From Acidimicrobiales bacterium (lineage in GTDB: Bacteria > Actinomycetota > Acidimicrobiia > Acidimicrobiales > Acidimicrobilacustridaceae), in the NCBI GenBank assembly GCA_025456085.1, contig JALOLF010000004.1, forward strand, positions 1 through 64,000: a stretch of DNA of 64,000 nt. The letters are read 5' to 3'. The position numbers and the translations under genes were made by a program. Positions within the stretch are counted from its first letter, which is position 1. The number at the start of each line of letters is the position of its first letter. Shown here piece after piece: positions 58,354-64,000 of this stretch. The notes below the pieces were generated by a model. The model was given only the letters and a program-made list of their open reading frames with translations. It made no database searches and was not told the DNA's origin.

Positions 58354-58835
58354 GACCCGGCCTCCCGGGCCGACTCACGCACCGGCTGCGCCGCCGACGC
58401 CCAGTCGCTGCCGCCGGGCCAGTGCTCACGCTTCCAGATGGGGACGGTGGCCTTCAGCTCGTCGATGGCGAAGCGCGCCGCGGCGAACGCCTCTTCCCGG
58501 TGCGGAGCCGAAGCCACGACGAGCACGGACGTCTCCCCCAGGGGCACCGCGCCCAGCCGGTGCAGCAGCACCAGCCGGCCCAGGTCCGGCCACCGCGACC
58601 GCGCCCCGGCGGCGATGCGCTCGAGGCGCGCCACGACGTGCTCCTCGTAGGCCTCGTACTCGAGCAGGGTGACTCCCGTGCGGTCCTCGGCGTGGTCGCG
58701 GGTCGTGCCCGAGAAGGTCACCACCGCGCCGCAACCGGGCAGGACCGACCACGCCACCGCCTCGACCAGGGGCAGCGCGGCGCTGCTCAGGCCGAGCCAG
58801 TCCTCCCCCTGCGTAGGTGCGTCGACGGTCGTCAC
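58350..58835 (-). CDS. moaE: Molybdopterin synthase catalytic subunit MoaE
   Basis: A 161-residue MoaE that transfers sulfur from MoaD thiocarboxylate to precursor Z. Family motifs CGAVVTFSGTTRDH, LEYEAYEEHVVARLERIAA, LHRLGAVPLGETSVLVVASAPHREEAFAAARFAIDELKATVPIWKRE are all present, with the catalytic Lys residues in KATVPIWK. No moaD or other moa gene is near. It overlaps the 101-aa gene by ATGA. Confidence 0.94.
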   Translation of the reverse strand: MTTVDAPTQGEDWLGLSSAALPLVEAVAWSVLPGCGAVVTFSGTTRDHAEDRTGVTLLEYEAYEEHVVARLERIAAGARSRWPDLGRLVLLHRLGAVPLGETSVLVVASAPHREEAFAAARFAIDELKATVPIWKREHWPGGSDWASAAQPVRESAREAGS

Positions 58836-58912
58836 GGCCGCTCAGGGTAGTTCGGCGCCGCCACCCGCAGGTCCCTCGCACGGGCCGCGGCCAGTACGGC
58901 CGAGGTGGTCAC

Positions 58913-58918
58913 TATCCT
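58913..58918 (+). promoter_or_regulatory. Leaderless -10 box of the HtrA-like gene
   Basis: TATCCT lies 8 nt before GTG 58927, and no ribosome site is present between them. Confidence 0.45.
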
Positions 58919-58926
58919 CGAACGAC

Positions 58927-60180
58927 GTGCCCATCGACGATGACGACGACGGCGCGCTCGGCCAGCCCCTTCCACCCGAGGACCGCCTGTGGCGACACCC
59001 TTCGGAGGTCAATGCGCCCGGCGCCCCCCAGCCCATCGTCCTCGTCGCCAAGACGGTCGGATGGGGGCGGGTGGTCGCAGCCGCCGTGCTGGCCGGCATG
59101 CTCGGCGCGGCGTCGACGTTGGCGGTCCTGTCGCGCACGGACACCCTGGACGAGCGGGAGGAGGCCGGCACGGTCATCGAGCGCATCGACGCCGACCTGA
59201 GCCCCACACCCGGTGAATCCACCCTGGCCATCGCGTCCGACGTGCTGCCGAGCGTCGCCCGGGTCGAGACGACGGGACCGGGCGGGACCACGACGGGCAC
59301 CGCAGTGGTGTTCCGCGACGACGGCCACCTGGTCACCACCGCCGACGTCGTCGACGGCGCCGAGCTGATCGTCGTCATCCTCGACGACGGGTCGCAGCTC
59401 GGCGCCACCTTCGTCGGGCGCGACATCGAGAGCGACGTGGCGGTGATCAAGGTGGAACAGGTCGGGCTGCCGCCCGCGGTCGGGGACCTGTCGCCGCAGG
59501 AGCTGACCTTCGGCGACCCCACGGTGGTCATCGACTTCGGGTCGAACCCCACCCGGGCGCCCGACATCGCCGAGGGCTTCCTCAGCACGGTCAGCCGCCA
59601 GGTCGACCGGGAGAACGATCGGCCGCTGTTCGGGCTCATCCAGACCAACACCCCGGCCAGCTTCGGCGCCTCCAGCCCGGGCTCGGTGCTCGTCAACGAC
59701 TCCGGTGAGGTCGTCGGCATCGTCACGGGCCGGGCCGGCGGCGACCGAGGCGACGACGTGGAGGTGCCCGGCGACGCGGCGTCGCAGGCCGCGGCCGACG
59801 GACTCGTCCCCCAGTTCGCCACCCCTGCGGACTACGTGTGGAAGATCGCCGGCGAGCTGATCGACACCGGCGAGGTGCGCCACCCGCTCCTGGGGGTCGA
59901 CGGCGAGACGGTCACGGGGGAGGAGGCGCAACGGCTCGACGTCGTGGGCGGCATGCGCATCGACTCCCTGCTCGCCGACGGCCCGGCCGAGAAGGCGGGG
60001 CTGCAGGAGGGCGACGTGATCGTGGCCATCGACGGCACCGCGGTGGGGTCCCTCAACGACCTCGTGACCGCCATCCGACGCAAGACCCCGGGGCAGTCGG
60101 TGTCGATCACCTACCTGCGCGAGACCGAGAAGGACGTCGCCCTCGCCACCCTGCAGGAGTGGACGCCCAACGTGCCCTGA
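58927..60180 (+). CDS. HtrA/DegP-like PDZ protein with altered protease active site
   Basis: This 417-residue protein has a cytoplasmic acidic N-terminus (VPIDDDDDGALGQPL and RLWRHPSE), one membrane span (RVVAAAVLAGMLGAASTLAVL), a trypsin-like domain and a C-terminal PDZ domain (GGMRIDSLLADGPAEKAGLQEGDVIVAIDGTAVGSLNDL). In the position of the HtrA motif TNAHVV it has TTADVV, so the catalytic His is Asp. The DVAVIKV Asp remains. The GNSGGPL nucleophile loop is replaced by FGASSPGSVLVN. It is probably a binding or chaperone-type pseudo-protease. GTG 58927 is supported by TATCCT upstream; the frame to 58669 overlaps moaE. Confidence 0.85.
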   Translation: MPIDDDDDGALGQPLPPEDRLWRHPSEVNAPGAPQPIVLVAKTVGWGRVVAAAVLAGMLGAASTLAVLSRTDTLDEREEAGTVIERIDADLSPTPGESTLAIASDVLPSVARVETTGPGGTTTGTAVVFRDDGHLVTTADVVDGAELIVVILDDGSQLGATFVGRDIESDVAVIKVEQVGLPPAVGDLSPQELTFGDPTVVIDFGSNPTRAPDIAEGFLSTVSRQVDRENDRPLFGLIQTNTPASFGASSPGSVLVNDSGEVVGIVTGRAGGDRGDDVEVPGDAASQAAADGLVPQFATPADYVWKIAGELIDTGEVRHPLLGVDGETVTGEEAQRLDVVGGMRIDSLLADGPAEKAGLQEGDVIVAIDGTAVGSLNDLVTAIRRKTPGQSVSITYLRETEKDVALATLQEWTPNVP

Positions 60181-60195
60181 TCCCTCCCGCGCCTG

Positions 60196-61260
60196 CTACC
60201 GCCGCAACCGCCGGACGACGAGGTACGCGGCACCGACCACCGCGACGCCGGCGACCCCGACACCCACGAGCGAGAGCTGCTGGCGACGCCGGGCGCTGAG
60301 CGAGGCGAGCGCGCCGCCGGTGTCGGCCACGACGTAGGCCTCCTCACCGGTGTGGCTGGGCGTCCAGCCCGCCGCCTCCAACCGATCGTTGGCGACGACC
60401 CACGGGTGGGTCAGGTAGGCGAGCAGGCCCTCGGGGGTCCCGCCGGGCAGGCGACCCCGCCACGACCGCAGACGGGCCGCGAACCGGGGGCGCAGCGGCA
60501 ACCGGGGCGCCGGGCCCCGCAACCGCCGCACCTGCTCGGCGGTGGTCCAACCGTCGGGGGCGACGTTGAACACCCCGTCCAGCCGACGGCGCCTCGCGAC
60601 GTCCACCGCCGCGACGACGTCGTCGACGTGCACGAACTGCCGTGGGCTCTCGCCGTCCTCGACCGGCAGTCCACCGGCGGACCACGCGGACCGTCGCAGC
60701 CAACCGCCGTCGTCGGGATGCACGACGACGGCGGTGCGCAGCAGCGCCACCGTGGCGCCGCTGCGACCACGCCACTCGAGCACCAGACGCTCCAGCTCGG
60801 CGTGCTCGAGTGCGAACGCCGACGCCGGTCCGGGCCGAACCGGTGCGTCCTCGGTGAGCGGCACCGGGTTGTCGGGCCACGCCCCGTAGACCATGGCCGT
60901 GGAGCGCACGACCACGTGCCGTACACCGGCCGCCGCCGCGGCGTCGAGCACCCACCGGCAGGCGTCGAGGTCCCCGCTGGCGAGCCCGGAGCCGTCGATC
61001 GACTCCGCCGCCGGCACCGCGGTCCCCAGCAGCACCAGCACGTCGGCGTCGCGCAGCAGGCCCTGCCACTCCGCCGGCGTGGGCACGCCGGGCACCCAGT
61101 CGACCAGGGCACCGGCGGGCAGCTTGGGACGACGGAGGGGGTCGCCGGCGGCGCCCTCCACCGCCACGACGTGGTGCACGTCGGGATCGTCGGCGATGGC
61201 CGCCACCACACCCGACCCGAGCACGGATGCCGCCCCGGTGACCACGACCCTGTCTGCCAT
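60196..61260 (-). CDS. NAD-dependent epimerase/dehydratase-like protein with C-terminal membrane span
   Basis: The 354-residue extended-SDR protein has the nucleotide motif VVVTGAASVLGSGVVAAI, VRHVVVRSTAMVYGAW and FVHVDDVVAAVDVA, but the catalytic YxxxK is replaced by AFALEHAEL, so no Tyr-Lys pair is present. The C-terminus carries one hydrophobic span (LSLVGVGVAGVAVVGAAYLVV) and a basic end, placing the enzyme domain at the membrane. A modified function such as NAD(P) sensing is possible. It is convergent with the HtrA-like gene, 15 nt apart. Confidence 0.82.
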   Translation of the reverse strand: MADRVVVTGAASVLGSGVVAAIADDPDVHHVVAVEGAAGDPLRRPKLPAGALVDWVPGVPTPAEWQGLLRDADVLVLLGTAVPAAESIDGSGLASGDLDACRWVLDAAAAAGVRHVVVRSTAMVYGAWPDNPVPLTEDAPVRPGPASAFALEHAELERLVLEWRGRSGATVALLRTAVVVHPDDGGWLRRSAWSAGGLPVEDGESPRQFVHVDDVVAAVDVARRRRLDGVFNVAPDGWTTAEQVRRLRGPAPRLPLRPRFAARLRSWRGRLPGGTPEGLLAYLTHPWVVANDRLEAAGWTPSHTGEEAYVVADTGGALASLSARRRQQLSLVGVGVAGVAVVGAAYLVVRRLRR

Positions 61261-61339
61261 CCACGCATTGTGCCGTCATCGGCATGGGCACCGCCATCGG
61301 TCACGCACGACCCGGGGCCGCGGTTCGGTCCACCGGCCC

Positions 61340-61345
61340 TACCAT
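61340..61345 (+). promoter_or_regulatory. Possible leaderless -10 box of the zincin-like gene
   Basis: TACCAT lies 7 nt before GTG 61353 and supports that start over ATG 61344, whose first two bases lie inside the box. Confidence 0.35.
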
Positions 61346-61352
61346 GCACGGT

Positions 61353-62567
61353 GTGAGCGACAGCACCCCACCGATCGGGCCGGGCGACGGCGATCCCGAC
61401 GAACCGAACCCGTTCGCCGGGGTACCCATCTTCGGTGATCTGATGAAGCTCTTCGGCCAGCAGCAGCCCGGCCCCATGAGCTGGGACACCGCCCGGCAGT
61501 TCGCCCTGTCCATCGCCACCGAGGGCAGGCCCGAGGCCAACATCGATCCCGTGACCCGCCTCGGCATCGAGGAGCTGGCACGGGTGGCCGAACTGCAGGT
61601 CGCCAACGCGACCGGCCTCGAGGTCTCCCAGACCGGTCAGGGCATCACCATCGCCCCGGTCACCCGGGCACTGTGGGCCCAGCAGACCCTGGAGGCCTAT
61701 CGTCCGCTGTTCGACGTGCTGGCGGCATCGCTCGACCAGCAGCCCGGCGACGAGGCGGCGCCCGACCCCGCCGATCCGTTCGGGTTCCTGGCGCCGCTCA
61801 TGCGGGCCATCGGCCCCATGATGCTCGGGCTCACCGCCGGCAGCATGGTGGGCCACCTGGCCCAACGCAGCTTCGGCCAGTACGACCTGCCCATCCCCCG
61901 GCCGCCCGGCGATCGGTTGCTGATCGTGGTGCCCAACATCGACGCCTTCGGCGGGGACTGGAGCCTGCCCCTCGACGACCTCCGCCTGTGGGTGTGCCTG
62001 AACGAGGTCACCCACCACGCCGTGCTGGGCGTACCCCACGTCCGGGAGCGACTCGACACACTCCTGCGCGACTACCTGGCGCGCTTCGAACCCGATCCCG
62101 GGCGCCTGGATCTGCTCGGCGACTTCGAGAACCTCGACGCCTCGGGCCCGGAGGCCTTCCAGTCCCTCATGGCCGATCCCGAGATGGTGTTGGGGGCGTT
62201 GCAGTCACCGGCGCAGCGTGAGCTGCTCCCGCACCTCGAGGCGGCGGTGGCGGTCGTGGTGGGCTACGTCGACCACGTCATGGACCGCATCGGCACGGGC
62301 CTCGTGGGCCAGTACGCCATGATCACCGAAGCCGTCCGGCGCCGGCGCGTCGAGGCCGCACCGCACGACCGCTTCGTGGAGCGGCTGTTCGGTCTCGAGC
62401 TCACGCAGGCCCAGTACGACCGGGGCACCGCGTTCGTGAACGGCGTCCTGGAACGAGCCGGCGACGACGGCCTGCGACGGCTGTGGGCGTCGCCCCGCGA
62501 GCTCCCCACTCCCGCCGAGGTCGACGCCCCCGGGCTGTGGCTCGCCCGCATCGACCTGCCCGACTGA
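61353..62567 (+). CDS. DUF2342-type zincin-like protein
   Basis: The 404-residue protein starts SDSTPPIGPGDGDPDEPNPFAGVPIFGDLMKLF and has GPMSWDTARQFALSIAT, LMRAIGPMMLGLTAGSMVGHLAQRSFGQYDLPIPRP and WVCLNEVTHHAVLGVPHVRERL. The region matches the actinobacterial zinc-metalloprotease-like family often linked to coenzyme F420 genes, where an HEXXH helix is expected. Here the first His is Asn (NEVTHH), so zinc binding may be lost or shifted. A late conserved part, RFVERLFGLELTQAQYDRGTAFVNGV, follows. The start is taken as GTG 61353 with TACCAT upstream; ATG 61344 is an alternative. Confidence 0.8.
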   Translation: MSDSTPPIGPGDGDPDEPNPFAGVPIFGDLMKLFGQQQPGPMSWDTARQFALSIATEGRPEANIDPVTRLGIEELARVAELQVANATGLEVSQTGQGITIAPVTRALWAQQTLEAYRPLFDVLAASLDQQPGDEAAPDPADPFGFLAPLMRAIGPMMLGLTAGSMVGHLAQRSFGQYDLPIPRPPGDRLLIVVPNIDAFGGDWSLPLDDLRLWVCLNEVTHHAVLGVPHVRERLDTLLRDYLARFEPDPGRLDLLGDFENLDASGPEAFQSLMADPEMVLGALQSPAQRELLPHLEAAVAVVVGYVDHVMDRIGTGLVGQYAMITEAVRRRRVEAAPHDRFVERLFGLELTQAQYDRGTAFVNGVLERAGDDGLRRLWASPRELPTPAEVDAPGLWLARIDLPD

Positions 62568-62600
62568 ACCCGAGCGCGGAGGCGATCCGGGCGGCGCCCG

Positions 62601-64000
62601 TCAGTGCGGCCCGCCGTCGACGGTGCGACGGCGGCGGTCGGCCCGACGGGCGGCGGCGGACCCACCCGGCGACAACTCCACGGTCGGGGCATCCAGCGGC
62701 GAGGAGCCCGGGATCGCCACACCCGGCGGCAGCTCCACCGTCGGGGCATCCAGCGGCGCCACCCCCGGAACGGCCACACCCGGCGGCAGCTCCACCGTCG
62801 GGGCATCCAGCGGCGAGGAGCCCGGGATCGCCACACCCGGCGGCAGCTCCACCGTCGGCGTGTCCAGCAGCGACGAGCCGGTCACACCGGCGTCGACGGC
62901 CGGGGCGGCAGAGAGCGCCTCGAAGCCGGGCAACGGTGGCGTCTCCACCGTGCGCCAGGCCGGCTCCGGATAGGTGAACGGCGCTGCGCCCGGTGTGGCC
63001 AACCGCAGGTCGCCGGCCGCGACATCCACGGTGCGCACGCCCTCACCGGGACCGAAGTCGAGCGGCTCCTGCCCGAGATCGATGACCGCCTCAGCCGGCT
63101 CGGGGACCGGCGGTGCCGGCTCCGGATGGTCCTCGGCGACTGCGCGCTCGCCGTCGAACAGCACCGACCCCGACGGCTCGGCGCGCTCGGGCTCCACGGG
63201 AGTCGGCTCGACCGGGTCGAAGATGCCGGCGGGCTCCGGCGTGAGCAGGGTCGACGGGAGCGGCTCGTCGGCGAGGCCGAGCAGCCCCGGCGACGCCGTG
63301 ACGGGCCCCGCTGCGCCGTGCTCGTCGGCCGCCACGCCGGCGGTGGATCCCGCCCCGGTCGGTCCCACGAACGCCTCGGACGTGGCCTCGGGTCGCGCCA
63401 CGACAGGCGCGTCGTCGTCCGGGATCTCGGGCGCAGGGACCTCGGACCGGGTCAGGCCGGGTTCGGGCACGTCGAGCGGGGGCGGGCCGTGGCCATCGGG
63501 CAGCACGAGCGTGGCGTCCGTCGGCTCCCAGGCGTCGCCGGCCACGGGCACCGCTCCCGGGTCGAGGGCGGTCTCCTCGCCGGACGAGCGGCGCGCCCAC
63601 AACCGACGCCGGGGCAGGCTCGGCTCGGGCAGGAGCTGGGGTCGGGGTTGGCGCTGCCGACGAGCGTCGTCGTCGATGCGGCGCATGCCGAGGTCGTAGG
63701 AGACGAGCGCGCCGCCGGCCACCACCGCCACGAACACGAAGCCCACCTCCAGAGGCGGACGCAGCGCCACGGGGATGAGCGCGCCGAGCACCCACACGAG
63801 CTGGAAGCGGGTCTCGAAGCGGGCGAAGGAGCGACCCCGGTTGGCGTCGGGAGCGTCACGCTGCACGAGCGAATCGAAGGACTGCTTGGCGATGTTGGAG
63901 GAGACCCCGGCGCCGAGAGCGACCAGCGCCGCACCCCACAGGCCTCCCATCAGCGCGGTCAGGACCCCCGTCACGGCGAGCACGCCGAGCGCCACCATGA
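62601..64000 (-). CDS. MFS-like membrane transporter, 3' part (cut by right edge)
   Basis: The visible 465 residues begin at an ATG two bases inside the right edge, but the sequence there is mid-protein: three to four hydrophobic spans (VALGVLAVTGVLTALMGGLWGAALVALGAG; FQLVWVLGALIPVALRPPLEVGFVFVAVVAGGALVSYDLGM) with an intervening AKQSFDSLVQRDAPDANRGRSFARFETRF loop typical of MFS-type transporters. A long Pro/Glu-rich cytoplasmic tail of about 330 residues follows, ending with four copies of a 19-residue repeat (PLDAPTVELPPGVAIPGSS). The start lies beyond the window. Confidence 0.75.
   Translation of the reverse strand, partial: MVALGVLAVTGVLTALMGGLWGAALVALGAGVSSNIAKQSFDSLVQRDAPDANRGRSFARFETRFQLVWVLGALIPVALRPPLEVGFVFVAVVAGGALVSYDLGMRRIDDDARRQRQPRPQLLPEPSLPRRRLWARRSSGEETALDPGAVPVAGDAWEPTDATLVLPDGHGPPPLDVPEPGLTRSEVPAPEIPDDDAPVVARPEATSEAFVGPTGAGSTAGVAADEHGAAGPVTASPGLLGLADEPLPSTLLTPEPAGIFDPVEPTPVEPERAEPSGSVLFDGERAVAEDHPEPAPPVPEPAEAVIDLGQEPLDFGPGEGVRTVDVAAGDLRLATPGAAPFTYPEPAWRTVETPPLPGFEALSAAPAVDAGVTGSSLLDTPTVELPPGVAIPGSSPLDAPTVELPPGVAVPGVAPLDAPTVELPPGVAIPGSSPLDAPTVELSPGGSAAARRADRRRRTVDGGPH
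62682..62852. repeat. Three exact-length 57-bp tandem repeats
   Basis: Units begin at 62682, 62739 and 62796, with partial copies on both sides. The first and third units are identical over most of their length. They encode the 19-residue repeat at the C-terminus of the MFS-like protein and keep the frame. Confidence 0.85.

Overview
The window is high-GC DNA with many GTG, some TTG and a few CTG starts, many 4-nt ATGA/GTGA gene overlaps and many probable leaderless promoters (TANNNT 6-8 nt before the start codon). With a MoaE, MreB, UPF0182, DUF2342-type zincin, DabA/DabB and several enoyl-CoA hydratases, this points to an Actinomycetota chromosome. Acidimicrobiia is my best guess by inference; no rRNA is present to settle it.

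Positions 1 to about 31,340 look like most of an integrated conjugative element whose left end lies outside the window. It carries a DNA methylase-helicase giant (cut by the left edge), a membrane-anchored and a soluble TraG/VirD4-type coupling protein, a CHC2/Toprim primase, a primase-polymerase, a MOBF (TrwC-like) relaxase-helicase, a ParB operon, an excisionase and a tyrosine integrase. It ends beside an initiator tRNA gene (31352-31428), the likely attachment site. Interspersed are probable cargo genes: an EEP-family nuclease, a secreted FG-GAP repeat protein, a NucS-like nuclease, a membrane protein next to a DUF726 hydrolase-like protein, and several unknowns. No VirB4 or other mating-pore gene is visible, so those lie to the left or are supplied in trans.

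The minus-strand operon 23896->17151 (96-aa protein, ParB, 159-aa protein, VQT-repeat protein, ParA-like protein, relaxase) is the regulatory core. It contains several DNA-level signals that ordinary annotation would miss: an 18-bp perfect palindrome at the end of parB, a 33-bp-period array of GTCTGCAC boxes just before the ParA-like gene, a perfect 11-bp inverted repeat just upstream of the relaxase (candidate oriT), and one of three copies of a fixed-spacing 31-bp motif that precedes three different element genes.

From 31,440 to the right edge the genes look like ordinary chromosome: FabI; a translationally coupled dabB-dabA-PII inorganic-carbon uptake operon behind an operator-like inverted repeat; acyl-CoA and redox genes; a D-aminoacylase-type amidohydrolase; UPF0182; a Lon/PDZ membrane protease; and a minus-strand run moaE - membrane protein - mreB - livG - livF - livH - livM - livK - enoyl-CoA hydratase. 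It closes with a degenerate HtrA-like protein, an atypical epimerase, a zincin-like protein and the 3' part of an MFS-like gene with an internal 57-bp tandem repeat.
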